Of a stretch of 64,000 nucleotides of DNA, positions 53,377-62,299 are shown in pieces. Both the position numbers and the translations under genes were made by a program. The DNA comes from Mycetocola zhujimingii (GTDB lineage: Bacteria > Actinomycetota > Actinomycetes > Actinomycetales > Microbacteriaceae), in the NCBI RefSeq assembly GCF_003065425.1, contig NZ_CP026949.1, forward strand, positions 2,914,001-2,978,000, written 5' to 3'. A model generated the notes under the pieces. It had not been told where the DNA came from. It was given only the letters and a program-made list of their open reading frames with translations, and did not search any database. The stretch's first letter is position 1, and each line of letters starts with the position of its first letter.

Positions 53377-54285
53377 TTAGGGCGCGGCAGTCGCTGATCG
53401 CAACCACGCCTGCGCGCGCTCGATCAATTCCCTCGCAACAGGTGTGTCGTTCGCCCAGTTCTCAAAGCCGTGCACGCCGCCCGGCACGACATCAGTGGTG
53501 ACTGGCACGCCCGCAGCTCGAAGCGCGTCGGCGTATGCGCTGTCCTCGTCGGCGAACAGCTCGAGGTCTGTCCAGGTGAGGTACGCGGGCGGCAAACCCG
53601 TCAGGTCGAGGCGCCGCGCAGGAACTGAATACGGCGGGACCTCTGCCGAACCGGCCGGAGCACCGAGGTAGCCCGACCACGCCTCACGGTTCTGTCGGTT
53701 ATTCCACACGAAATGCTCGCGAGCGTCGAGGTCACGGTGGGCGGCCGTGCGGTCGTCGAGCATGGGAGCGAACAGCCATTGCGCGCACGGCTGGGTTCTC
53801 CCGTCGTCGTGGATCCGTTGGGCGAGTGCCGCCGCGAGCCCGGCACCAGCGCTCTCCCCACCAACTGCTATCCGAGCGGACTCCACTCCAAGCCCTGTCG
53901 CATGCTGCAGGAACCAGCGCCATGCGGTCAGCACATCCTCGTGTGCGGCCGGGAACGGATGCTCCGGAGCGAAGCGGTAATTCGCTGACAAGATGACGAT
54001 GCCCAACCGTTCCGCGGTGGACAGGCAGAGCGTTTCATCCTGCCTCGCGTCACCGAACAGCAGACCACCGCCGTGAATCCACAGAAGGCCCGCACCGCTC
54101 CGCGCGCCGACCGGCTCGTAGATCCGCAGTCGAACAGAGCCCGCCTTCGCGGCCCGCACGCGCACGGCTGATGACTTCGGGACGGGCATCCTCTTGACGA
54201 GGGGCCGGACCAGCCAGCGTGGGAGCGACACTTGCGCGCGCTTCATCGGTTTGCGCAGTTCGGGAAGGACGTGTTCGATCTCCAT
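53377..54285 (-). CDS. Alpha/beta hydrolase of the hormone-sensitive-lipase (HSL) family
   Basis: The 302-residue protein has LLWIHGGGLLFGDA (HGGG oxyanion motif), ANYRFAPEHPFPAAHEDV, nucleophile VGGESAGAGLAAAL (GESAG), and the late Asp/His pair in DLELFADEDSAYADAL and GGVHGFENWA. It is a cytoplasmic carboxylesterase acting on short acyl esters. GGAGG precedes the ATG. It could process acylated sugars taken up by the neighbouring importer, which is inference. Confidence 0.9.
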   Translation of the reverse strand: MEIEHVLPELRKPMKRAQVSLPRWLVRPLVKRMPVPKSSAVRVRAAKAGSVRLRIYEPVGARSGAGLLWIHGGGLLFGDARQDETLCLSTAERLGIVILSANYRFAPEHPFPAAHEDVLTAWRWFLQHATGLGVESARIAVGGESAGAGLAAALAQRIHDDGRTQPCAQWLFAPMLDDRTAAHRDLDAREHFVWNNRQNREAWSGYLGAPAGSAEVPPYSVPARRLDLTGLPPAYLTWTDLELFADEDSAYADALRAAGVPVTTDVVPGGVHGFENWANDTPVARELIERAQAWLRSATAAP

Positions 54286-54505
54286 GGTGTGGGTCCTCCG
54301 CGACGCGCGCTGCTCGATCTGCCTGACTGCACCTTATCCGGACGAGGCATGGAGGCAGTGCACGGGTGCCGCCGTTCACCCGGCCTCGAGGTATCCGAGC
54401 AGATCCCGCGCTGGCAAGCGAAAACCGCGACCGCACGCCAGCCGCGTACCGCGGCGTAAAGCACTGCTCCGCCGAACGCGAGGGTGGGGAGAAGGGCGCT
54501 CGCCG

Positions 54506-54570
54506 AGTGATGTGATGCGATGCGATGCAACGCAACGCAACGCAACGCAACGCAACGCAACGCAACGCAA
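54506..54570. repeat. Pentanucleotide microsatellite (CGCAA)n
   Basis: Thirteen consecutive 5-base units run from 54506 to 54570: diverged AGTGA, TGTGA, TGCGA, TGCGA, TGCAA and then eight perfect CGCAA. It lies in the 384-base spacer between the HSL-type hydrolase and the first gene of the low-GC island, upstream of the latter. Length variation by slippage is possible. Confidence 0.85.
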
Positions 54571-54669
54571 TTCAGCGTAGGTGAGCTGATTCCAATTGCC
54601 GAACTAGTTGTGGCGATAGCATTCGATCCGAGCAGACATACGACCGAAGACTGACTAAGAGAGAGAAAA

Positions 54670-54909
54670 GTGCAATTCACCACTGATGGGCAGGCGTTTG
54701 ATATCGATTCAGAGGATGTCGTGCAGCGACTCCGCGGCCACGAACCAGAACGGTTGCATCAGTACACCGTCACCATTGGCGGCCGAGTCTGGCCGGTCAA
54801 GCAGGCGTTCAGCGTTGCGACTGGGCTGCCGCACCACCGCTTCCGCTCGAACACCGCAAGGCGCCAGCTCACCAGGCTCGGCTTCAAGATCAACGAAGAG
54901 ATCAATTAG
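54670..54909 (+). CDS. Small hypothetical protein at the island boundary
   Basis: The 79-residue protein starts with GTG and AGAGAGA upstream, and contains EDVVQRLRGHEPERLHQYTVTIGGRVWPVKQAFSVATGLPHHRFRSNTARRQLTRLGF. I have seen similar GGR.WPVKQA..ATGL..(X)..ARR.L.RLGF patterns in uncharacterised actinobacterial proteins, but cannot name a family. The basic C-terminal helix suggests nucleic-acid binding. It is the first gene of the lower-GC region. Confidence 0.65.
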   Translation: MQFTTDGQAFDIDSEDVVQRLRGHEPERLHQYTVTIGGRVWPVKQAFSVATGLPHHRFRSNTARRQLTRLGFKINEEIN

Positions 54910-54921
54910 TAGATAGACAAT

Positions 54922-55569
54922 CTACATGCGGGCGAGCAGTTCAGCCTTCTTGGCGTCAAACTCAGCCGGAGTGAGAACCCCTGCGTCGCGCAGCTGACCA
55001 AGCTGAGTCAACTGTCCGAGCACGTCCGGGGCAGGCTGCTGAACCGCTGGGGCAGATTGCTGAACCGCTGGGGCAGATTGAAGAGGCCCGCGGAGGATGA
55101 GGTCGTTAAGGATTCCGCGGATCTGAGCCGCTTCAGCGTGAGAGACCCGGAAGTCGATGGTGTTGCCGGACGTGACAACCTGGACCACCGTGTTGAGCAT
55201 GCCGTCGCGCTTCGTGGTGACCGAGGTGATGTTCTTGACCGGGATCATTTCGCTGCCGGTCTTGCCGTTCCTCACTCCAGTGGCGAGCGTCGAGAGCCCC
55301 ATGGTTAAAACGCCGGCCGTCACTTTGCCCCCGGACACTCCGCGCGCCAAGTTCCACTCGATCCGGTCATTGAAAATGTGCACCCTCGCGTTCTTGCCAG
55401 CGATGTGGGACGTGAACTCGAATAGTGGTCCGTCCGCGGGTTGCGCGACAGCCTGCTGGGGTCGCGCGGACGGTTGGGTAGCCTGCGTATGCTCCGTCCA
55501 CCCAACACCATCCCACCAACGCGACCCTGCGCCCTCGGGGTACCAACCGGCCGGCGGATTCATACTCAT
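54922..55569 (-). CDS. DUF2510 and SHOCT domain protein
   Basis: The 215-residue protein starts with the DUF2510 motif PPAGWYPEGAGSRWWDGVGWTEHTQA, has a PH-like central part (VHIFNDRIEWNLARG, KNITSVTTKRDGMLNTVVQVVTSGNTIDFRVSHAEAA), then a duplicated SAPAVQQ linker and a C-terminal SHOCT helix hairpin (LTQLGQLRDAGVLTPAEFDAKKAELLARM). It is cytoplasmic and of unknown role; such proteins often sense or bind membranes and nucleic acids. ATG at 55569 was chosen; 55563 is possible. Confidence 0.83.
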   Translation of the reverse strand: MSMNPPAGWYPEGAGSRWWDGVGWTEHTQATQPSARPQQAVAQPADGPLFEFTSHIAGKNARVHIFNDRIEWNLARGVSGGKVTAGVLTMGLSTLATGVRNGKTGSEMIPVKNITSVTTKRDGMLNTVVQVVTSGNTIDFRVSHAEAAQIRGILNDLILRGPLQSAPAVQQSAPAVQQPAPDVLGQLTQLGQLRDAGVLTPAEFDAKKAELLARM

Positions 55570-56095
55570 GCCGCCGACACTACCAACCCATTGGAGTCTT
55601 CGGCGGGCGCGACAGCGCCATGTCTCCGCCCCACCGCTGCAAAAATATGCGAGCAACTCGTCGGGACTGGGTCACCGGGCAGGACATCCGGGCGAGTGAG
55701 TCGCCAGTAAATGAGTTCAGGCGCTTATCTGCTGCTGCGCCTCGGTTCGCATCATTACAAAGGAACGTACTCTTCGACGTCCCGCCACGCCCGCGGATTT
55801 TCGAGGTCTTTAGGCACACAGCGGACGCGCTGGCACGGCGGATGACGCTCTGGTTCCTGGCACGTCGCGACGCGAGGTCAGTTGCCTACCTATCAAGGGC
55901 GCTGAACGCACAACGGGGTATGCACCCAGTAACTAACGACTGAGTATGCACCCAATTAACTAACTGATCTCCCGAGCGTCTCGCGCACCAGGCAAATCGT
56001 TGCATCAAATATGGCGTTCTCTCACCGCATAGCCCTCGAACACCGCCACAGCCGACGCCTTCTGCAATCAGGAAAGTCCTAACTGGTCACGCCTA
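55570..56095. other. Gene-free spacer with a 20-bp direct repeat
   Basis: Between the SHOCT gene and the methyltransferase gene I see no supportable gene. GTATGCACCCAGTAACTAAC (55918-55937) and GTATGCACCCAATTAACTAA (from 55944) are direct repeats with 26-base spacing, a possible binding site or recombination scar. The rest is unremarkable. Confidence 0.5.
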
Positions 56096-57481
56096 TCAGC
56101 TGCTCTCCTCGAGCGACTGACGTACATGAAGCGGCGAGATTACTGGAACGACCGTTGGGACTCCCGCTTCATGTATCCACCGTCCCACATCCGTGCCCGC
56201 AAGGGTGAAGTCTGCACTCCAGGCGCGGCCCTTCGTGTACACAGAAACATCGCCCTGCGGAAACTGAGCGGAAGCTTCGTCAACGGAGACAACTTCGCAG
56301 CGCACGTCAAGTCCATACTTCGACAGTGGCGCCCTGGCTGTCACCTCTGCAAGAATTTTCGACAGTCGAGCAGTTTCTAGTTCTGAGAGTTCATCCACAA
56401 CAACTACGGAGCAACTTATCGTGCCGTAACCTGTGCGGGCGAACTCGTAATTCACGGACTCAACCACCATAAGGACGGCACGGACCTGGAGCGCGGTGAA
56501 TCCTGATCGGAGAATCTGCCGCGCGAGCTCCTTCGGATACTTGAGCATCCTCAGTTCAAGAAGCCGCTGCGTCATCACGCTGACCGACTTAGCCTCCGAG
56601 CGTTCCCTCCGCAACGTGGGGGCACTCTTATGGAACAGCGAAACGTAGTCAGGGTTCAATTCGACGCCAAGACCACGGCGCCCCTCTTCGAGCGCGCCCG
56701 TCACGACCGACCCGCTACCCGCGAAGGGGTCGAATACTACGTCGCCTTCCTCTGAGGAAAGTGTCACCATTCGCCGGACCAGCTCGGGTGGGAATGGACA
56801 AGCATGCCGGAACGCTGAGTCATCCCAGCTGCCCTGAACCGGAATCGGTATTTCCCAAACGTTGTCCGGAGTCATTCCCCAAGGGTTGTGCCGCTCCGGA
56901 TATTTGACCCACCATGACTTAAGACTCCCAGTATCACGAAGCCTGTCGACGTTGAATGTAAAGCTGTTCGATTTCACAAAAAAAAGAACGTACTCGAAAC
57001 CGTTCCGGAGCTTTCCGTGATGTGACCAGGGTCGCGTTCTGTCCTTACGCCAGATGATTACTTCCCGCAGCGTCCAGCCGACCGATTTCGCCTGGGTAGC
57101 AAGGTCAAACGGCAATGGCACGAGCCGCGAGGGTTTGCCGTCACGGCGCCGCTCCATCAAACTGTCGGCAACGACCCACATGGAACCCGAATCAAGCGTC
57201 CACTGATGGACGCTCTCGAAAATCGACCTGCACGATTCGAGGTAGTCCTCGTAGGACTGACCAAACCCGATTTGATTGTCGCTGCCATAGTCAACCAAAG
57301 TTGCATACGGCGGAGACGTGATCGTGGTCTGAAGGAACGGCGCACCGTCACTCCCTGCCTCGTGTGCGGCACGCCGCAACCATGTCCCGATGTCTCGCGC
57401 ATCACCCTGATGCACGGTCCAGAAATCAGGTTCGGCGGTCGCTGAGCTGTTCGCGCCCGGCACTGCGGCAGTGTCACTCAC
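56096..57481 (-). CDS. Beta-class site-specific DNA methyltransferase (N4-cytosine/N6-adenine)
   Basis: The 461-residue protein has the catalytic TSPPY motif at 55-59 and the SAM-binding DPFAGSG at 251-257, the beta-class order. FDLATQAKSVGWTLREVIIWRKD and RNGFEYVLFFVKS are typical of N4/N6 enzymes of this class. A ~170-residue C-terminal extension (ERSEAKSVSV.., EFARTGYGTISCSVVVVDELSEL) is unusual and has no motif that I recognise. The GTG start has GGAGG in front. It is divergent from the DGQHR protein gene 169 bp away, suggesting one functional unit. Confidence 0.88.
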   Translation of the reverse strand: MSDTAAVPGANSSATAEPDFWTVHQGDARDIGTWLRRAAHEAGSDGAPFLQTTITSPPYATLVDYGSDNQIGFGQSYEDYLESCRSIFESVHQWTLDSGSMWVVADSLMERRRDGKPSRLVPLPFDLATQAKSVGWTLREVIIWRKDRTRPWSHHGKLRNGFEYVLFFVKSNSFTFNVDRLRDTGSLKSWWVKYPERHNPWGMTPDNVWEIPIPVQGSWDDSAFRHACPFPPELVRRMVTLSSEEGDVVFDPFAGSGSVVTGALEEGRRGLGVELNPDYVSLFHKSAPTLRRERSEAKSVSVMTQRLLELRMLKYPKELARQILRSGFTALQVRAVLMVVESVNYEFARTGYGTISCSVVVVDELSELETARLSKILAEVTARAPLSKYGLDVRCEVVSVDEASAQFPQGDVSVYTKGRAWSADFTLAGTDVGRWIHEAGVPTVVPVISPLHVRQSLEESS

Positions 57482-57650
57482 TCGTCTTCCTCCTCTGCCG
57501 ACAATTCCCCGGCTTCCGCTTCACTCTAACGGGCACGGCCGACGTCACTTAGTCACCGCGCGCCAAAAGCGGATGACCATCGGCGGACCGCTATCCTGAC
57601 GATTCGGAGCTAGCGGAAGTTGTCCGCTCGAATCAAGGGAGATATCGACG

Positions 57651-59390
57651 GTGGCAACTCTAAAGCCGAGGAAAAAAGCGAAGCGCAAACCGGTGGACCC
57701 AGCGGTACTCGAGCAACGCCGCTTTGCCCGGTCTATACGAACTCTGTTCAACAACATGGGTTTCACGTATATCCCCACTGAAGGCATGGAAGCGAAGTTC
57801 GGCAACAAAACCGGCGAACTCGACTCGGCCTTCCTGTTCGAGAACGTCCTTCTAATAGTCGAAGACACAACCACCTCGAAACCGTTCGAACATGCCAAAA
57901 ATAAGCGACTTCTCGCTGAACAACTCCACGGGTCGAAGAGCGACTTCATAGAGTGGCTCCGCAGCACCTTCCCAGAACACGAAGAAGCACTCCGTGCGTA
58001 CTCGCCAAAACGATTCCAGCTCTTCTTTCTCTATATCTCTAAGAAAGAAATGGATCTCGACGACGACGATCTTGCGCTCCTAAGGCCGATGAAAGTTGTA
58101 TCCACTCGGGCGTTGAACTACTTCGACAAGCTTGCTAAAACCATCCGCCGTTCTGCAAAAACGGACTTATGGCGATTTCTCGAACTCAGCTCGAACGATA
58201 TAGGGGCAACGAACGCGTCCAATGATGTGAAAACGATCGAGACAACGATTATCTCGCCTGATGACAGCACAGGATTTAGCAACGGCGTGAGGCTTGTGTC
58301 GTTCATGATTTCGGCCGACGTTCTACTTCGAAACGCATACGTGCTGCGCAAGGACAATTGGGGATATTCAACTGACCTTTATCAACGTCTGATAGACGTC
58401 GGCCGAATAAAGAAAATCCGTCAGTTTGTCGCCGACGACGACTCAGCGTTCCTGAACAACATCATCATTGGTCTTCCGGAGCACGTGACCTTTCAGACTG
58501 CCGACAAAGCCGTCGTCGACCTCGACGACGCACAGGACTATTCCTCGTATCGGATGACCATTCCTGACGAGTTCAACTCAATATGCATCATCGACGGCCA
58601 GCATAGGGTGTTCGCCCATTATGAGGGCACCGACGACCTCGAAAAGAAGGTAGCGGCTATCCGAAGCAAGGTTCATCTCTTGGCAACCGGTCTCGTATTT
58701 CCGCCAGGCATGAACGAACTCGAACGACTCAAGCTCCAGAGTGAGATCTTCTTGGACATTAACTCGAACAGCAAGCCTGTACCGGCCGACGTTCTACTCG
58801 CCATTCAGGCACTACAGGCGCCATACGCAGACGTGGCCGTTGCGCGCCGCGTGCTTGAGCTCCTAAATAAACGGTCCACTTTTCGTGGCATGTTCCAGCT
58901 GTCGCAGATGGATCAGGCGCCCATCAAGATTGCATCGATCGTCAAGTTCGCCCTCCGGTATTTGGTCGACATCAATTCCGAATCAGGGCTTTTCACGGAG
59001 TGGGTAAAAGAAGACGCCTCCCGAAAAACTCTGAAAGCAAAAGAAAGCCCGGAGCTACTTACTGATTACGTCAGATATTGCGCGACGACGCTCGATCAGT
59101 ACTTTGGGGCTTTAAAAAGCCACCACGCCGCTGAGTGGCACGACCCTGACTCTAAAATAACGTCAACGACGGTAATCAACGCGATGATTATCGCGCTTCG
59201 TCGATCTCTACCTGCCATGGGGGTTCTCGCATATAGCGAGTATGCGGATCTGATGAAACCTTGGGTAGTCGACTTCTCCAAAGCGACATTTCCGTTCGCG
59301 TCGAGCCAATATGCACGATTTTCGCAGGAGGTGCTGCGGGAAATGTTCAGGCTCGTTGAGGACGACGGACGCTGGAATAGTGCGGCATAA
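57651..59390 (+). CDS. DGQHR domain (DndB/ParB-like) protein with a possible nuclease N-terminus
   Basis: The 579-residue protein carries the DGQHR motif at 315-319 in ICIIDGQHRVFAHYEG, with flanking GRIKKIRQFVADDDSAFLNNIIIGLP and EIFLDINSNSKPVPADVLLAI, the fold shared by DndB and DpdB. Residues ~20-150 precede it: KTGELDSAFLFENVLLIVEDTTTSK resembles a PD-(D/E)xK core (Asp59, Glu71) with Thr where Lys is expected. The start is GTG with AAGGGAG. Codon use is more AT-rich than the flank. It is divergent from the methyltransferase gene. A restriction or modification-regulating role is inferred. Confidence 0.82.
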   Translation: MATLKPRKKAKRKPVDPAVLEQRRFARSIRTLFNNMGFTYIPTEGMEAKFGNKTGELDSAFLFENVLLIVEDTTTSKPFEHAKNKRLLAEQLHGSKSDFIEWLRSTFPEHEEALRAYSPKRFQLFFLYISKKEMDLDDDDLALLRPMKVVSTRALNYFDKLAKTIRRSAKTDLWRFLELSSNDIGATNASNDVKTIETTIISPDDSTGFSNGVRLVSFMISADVLLRNAYVLRKDNWGYSTDLYQRLIDVGRIKKIRQFVADDDSAFLNNIIIGLPEHVTFQTADKAVVDLDDAQDYSSYRMTIPDEFNSICIIDGQHRVFAHYEGTDDLEKKVAAIRSKVHLLATGLVFPPGMNELERLKLQSEIFLDINSNSKPVPADVLLAIQALQAPYADVAVARRVLELLNKRSTFRGMFQLSQMDQAPIKIASIVKFALRYLVDINSESGLFTEWVKEDASRKTLKAKESPELLTDYVRYCATTLDQYFGALKSHHAAEWHDPDSKITSTTVINAMIIALRRSLPAMGVLAYSEYADLMKPWVVDFSKATFPFASSQYARFSQEVLREMFRLVEDDGRWNSAA

Positions 59391-59656
59391 CTGCGCTAAA
59401 CGGGAACGAGCCGAACCCACCCGGTGTCGAAAACACCACTTAACCTCGAACCTGCGCCATCGATATCCTTATCAAACCCGCAACGCTAACGGCAGCCCGT
59501 AAACGTCCGAATCGCCGCCGAGGAGGCAGTACTGATAGCCGAAGCTCCCTAGTCCTCCCCCCATCAGCGGGCTCCAGTCAGGGAACATTCGAGCAGGCGA
59601 TGCACACGTCCTTCCTCGCCGTCCTCACTTGGACCGCGCACTGCTAGGTTGACGGG
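59391..59656. other. Gene-free spacer before the MazG/helicase pair
   Basis: No gene is seen in these 266 bases. TAGGTT (59645-59650) lies six bases before the MazG ATG and could be the -10 of a leaderless transcript. No convincing -35 or terminator was found. Confidence 0.4.
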
Positions 59657-59977
59657 ATGGTCGAAAAGTCAGTCCGCGACGAGATCGCAACGTTCATGGC
59701 CGAGCGCGACTGGGCTCAGTTCCACAGTCCCGAAAATCTCGCCAAGAGCATCGCCATTGAAGCTGGCGAGTTGCTTGAGTGCTTCCAATGGAATGCAGAC
59801 GCTGATCCAGCCCGCATCCGTGAAGAGTTAGCTGACGTTCTCACGTACTGCATGCTTCTTGCCGACCGCATTGGCGCTGATCCCAGTCAGATCATCCTGG
59901 ATAAACTCGCCATCACGCGCGCGAAATACCCGGTCGACAAAGCGCGGGGCCGAAGCACGAAATATGACGCCCTCTAG
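59657..59977 (+). CDS. MazG-like nucleotide pyrophosphohydrolase
   Basis: The 106-residue all-alpha protein has SIAIEAGELLECFQW and REELADVLTYCMLLADRIG, the E-x2-E and E-x2-D metal sites of MazG-type enzymes (all-alpha NTP pyrophosphohydrolases). It hydrolyses (d)NTPs or modified nucleotides to NMP and pyrophosphate. Its end overlaps the next ORF by 14 bases, so the two proteins are co-translated. Context suggests a nucleotide-depletion or signal-cleaning part of a defence system. Confidence 0.88.
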   Translation: MVEKSVRDEIATFMAERDWAQFHSPENLAKSIAIEAGELLECFQWNADADPARIREELADVLTYCMLLADRIGADPSQIILDKLAITRAKYPVDKARGRSTKYDAL

Positions 59978-61760
59978 CATTGCTCGCCTCGATTTCACTA
60001 ACGAGGCGGTCGCACAATGGGCACCGACCCACCCCCGGCACAGCAACTGGCCCGTCGTGTACGTGCTCGACGAATCAACTCGTGGTGCTTCCAAGGCGAA
60101 CGACCGCCGACTCACCGACGTCTACGTCGGTGAGTCCAGAAATGCAGTAACGCGGATGCGGCAGCACTTCGATTCCCCCGACAAGCAACACCTCAACACC
60201 ATTCGCGTGATCCTTGACGATCGCTTCAACAAGTCGGCCTGCCTCGACCTAGAGTCATCCCTCATCCGACTCCTCGCGGGCGACGGCGCCTATCGCGTAC
60301 TGAACCGAAACGACGGAATTACCGAGGGTGATTATTACGACCGCGAGCTGTATCGAGAGACCTTCCGCGACGTCTTTGAGCAGCTTCGACGCGACGGGGT
60401 CTTCACCCGAAGTATCCCCGAGATCGAGAACAGCGACCTCTTCAAACTGTCCCCCTTCAAAGCACTGACTCCGGACCAGGCAATCGCAGTGGAGGACATC
60501 TTCGAGGGGCTCTTCAAAGACTTGAAGTCCGGTTCCAACAGCACGATCGTCATTCAGGGCGAGCCGGGCACCGGCAAGACCGTCGTCGCAATCTACATGC
60601 TGAAACTGCTCGTCGACATCGCCGGCACCGCACGCGCGGAGGATTTCGATAGTGACACGATGTTCGCTGATTTCTTCGTCCCAGAGAACCGCGAGCTTCT
60701 TACCGGCCTTCGGATCGGACTCGTTGTGCCGCAGCAGTCGCTGCGAGAGTCGATTAAAAAGGTCTTCCGGAAGACCCCGGGCCTGGACCCAGCGATGGTC
60801 ATGACGGCGTTCGACGTCGGCAGCTCGGATGAGGACTTCGACCTCCTCATCGTCGACGAATCACACCGGCTCAACCAGCGCGCCAACCAGCCGTCCGGCG
60901 TTCAGAACAAGAACTTCTCCGACATCACCAAAAAGTTGTTCGAGGTCGATGACACGAGCAAGACACAGCTGGACTGGATCCGAGCCAAGAGCACACATCA
61001 GATCTACCTGCTTGACGCTGAACAGAGCGTCCGGCCCGCCGACATCCCATTTGAGGTGCTTCGCGCGCTCGCGGATGACGCGAAGAGCCGTCATCGTCAC
61101 TACCCGTTGGCGACACAGATGCGGGTGCAGGCTGGAGCCGACTACGTTGCATACGTTCGGGGCATGCTTGCAGTGCCAGCCGTCGGGGACGCGCGTCGAG
61201 CGCCGGTCGCGGAGAAATTTGATGGTTACGACTTCCGAATGTTTGGCAGCGTTGCGGAAATGCGCGCGGAAGTTCTGCGGAAAGAAGAGGAGACGGGTTT
61301 GTCGCGTCTCCTTGCCGGGTTTGCTTGGCCTTGGAAGTCCAAGAACGACAAAACGGCGTTCGACATCGAGGTCGATGGACAGCAGTTCCGCTGGAACAGC
61401 ACACAGAAGGACTGGATCGCATCCGCTAACAGCACCAACGAGGTCGGGTCGATTCACACGGTGCAGGGATACGACCTCAACTACGCAGGAGTAATCATCG
61501 GTCCCGATCTCCGATACGACACCGAGAAGCGCCGCCTGTACGTCGACCGGGATTCCTACTTCGACAAGAAGGGGAAGGAAAACAATGCGGTTCTCGGGAA
61601 GACCTACACCGACGACGACTTGCTTCGGTTCGTGCGCAACATTTATGCGGTCCTCCTGACCCGAGGCGTCCGGGGAACCTTCGTGTACGTGAGCGACCCC
61701 GCGCTTCGCGAATACCTGCGTAGTTACATCCCGGGGACAGCGGCGCCCGAATACCCCTAG
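59964..61760 (+). CDS. GIY-YIG nuclease fused to DUF2075 (Schlafen-like) helicase/ATPase
   Basis: The 598-residue protein has an N-terminal GIY-YIG module (WPVVYVLDES, DVYVGESRNAVTRMRQHF, Glu in LDLESSLIRLLAG, NRNDG). The DUF2075 ATPase follows: Walker A QGEPGTGKTVVAIYML, Walker B DLLIVDESHRLNQRA, YLLDAEQSVRPAD, and the C-terminal SIHTVQGYDLNYAGVIIG and LTRGVRGTFVYV typical of superfamily 1 helicases of Schlafen group 3. The ATG at 59964 lies in the end of the MazG gene. Both active sites look complete. It is a likely effector with nucleic-acid cleavage driven by ATP. Confidence 0.9.
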   Translation: MTPSSIARLDFTNEAVAQWAPTHPRHSNWPVVYVLDESTRGASKANDRRLTDVYVGESRNAVTRMRQHFDSPDKQHLNTIRVILDDRFNKSACLDLESSLIRLLAGDGAYRVLNRNDGITEGDYYDRELYRETFRDVFEQLRRDGVFTRSIPEIENSDLFKLSPFKALTPDQAIAVEDIFEGLFKDLKSGSNSTIVIQGEPGTGKTVVAIYMLKLLVDIAGTARAEDFDSDTMFADFFVPENRELLTGLRIGLVVPQQSLRESIKKVFRKTPGLDPAMVMTAFDVGSSDEDFDLLIVDESHRLNQRANQPSGVQNKNFSDITKKLFEVDDTSKTQLDWIRAKSTHQIYLLDAEQSVRPADIPFEVLRALADDAKSRHRHYPLATQMRVQAGADYVAYVRGMLAVPAVGDARRAPVAEKFDGYDFRMFGSVAEMRAEVLRKEEETGLSRLLAGFAWPWKSKNDKTAFDIEVDGQQFRWNSTQKDWIASANSTNEVGSIHTVQGYDLNYAGVIIGPDLRYDTEKRRLYVDRDSYFDKKGKENNAVLGKTYTDDDLLRFVRNIYAVLLTRGVRGTFVYVSDPALREYLRSYIPGTAAPEYP

Positions 61761-62299
61761 GTAGCCCCGGCGCCCGCAACAATCCTGTCGACTTCTCGCA
61801 CCTCAGACCAAGAGGGCTGCCGTCAAGAGCGTTCAGGTGCCGCTGGGATGCTATTCGTTGTCACAACGCGGAACTGGACGGCTTCCTCGTTGGAGGGGTG
61901 ATCTTTGGGGGCAGCTGATTCAAGCTGGCGAACCGATACCGCTTGGGATTGCCGAGCGACACCTCATGCGCCAGCCTCCAGCTATGCGTCGGATAGGGGA
62001 GGGCGAGCTGACGCCGGACACGGATGCTCGCGTTGTGGATCCGAGCGGCCGACGGCCGCCTTGGTGGCGACCGGCTCGCTCAACTTGATGGCGGCGTGAC
62101 CCGACTATCGCCGCCAATGGCATGGTTCCCCTTTGGAGACCGGGTCGGCACGGGCGCCCGTGCCGGCGTGCCTGCACACCGGCTCCACGGCAGCTGACCG
62201 GGTTGAGCCAATATCACCCATCACGAAGTCTCGCTTCGCGACCTCCTCGACTTCCGACACGCAAAGGCATGGAATGCCTTCCGCACGTAGGAGAATCGT
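61761..62299. other. Gene-free spacer with an 18-bp palindrome
   Basis: No reading frame in these ~540 bases has a start signal plus recognisable protein features. GGCACGGGCGCCCGTGCC (62147-62164) is a perfect palindrome. The base composition returns to high GC over 61.9-62.2 kb. It could hold a regulatory RNA or remnants of recombination, but nothing firm is visible. Confidence 0.4.

Noticed and set aside
54286-54700. A tRNA gene as integration site at the island boundary
   Set aside because: No cloverleaf-like sequence or GTTCRANNC T-loop was found in either strand of this spacer.
55620-55943. A 107-codon frame in the spacer before the methyltransferase
   Set aside because: It lacks a Shine-Dalgarno sequence, overlaps the SHOCT gene promoter region and shows no plausible domain.
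57651-59390. A complete DNA phosphorothioation (Dnd) or Dpd system
   Set aside because: Only a DGQHR protein is present; no DndA/C/D/E or Dpd components are visible, so the DGQHR protein cannot be assigned to those systems.
61837-62088. An 83-codon frame in the spacer after the helicase
   Set aside because: It is Arg/Pro-rich, has no start signal and no recognisable motif.
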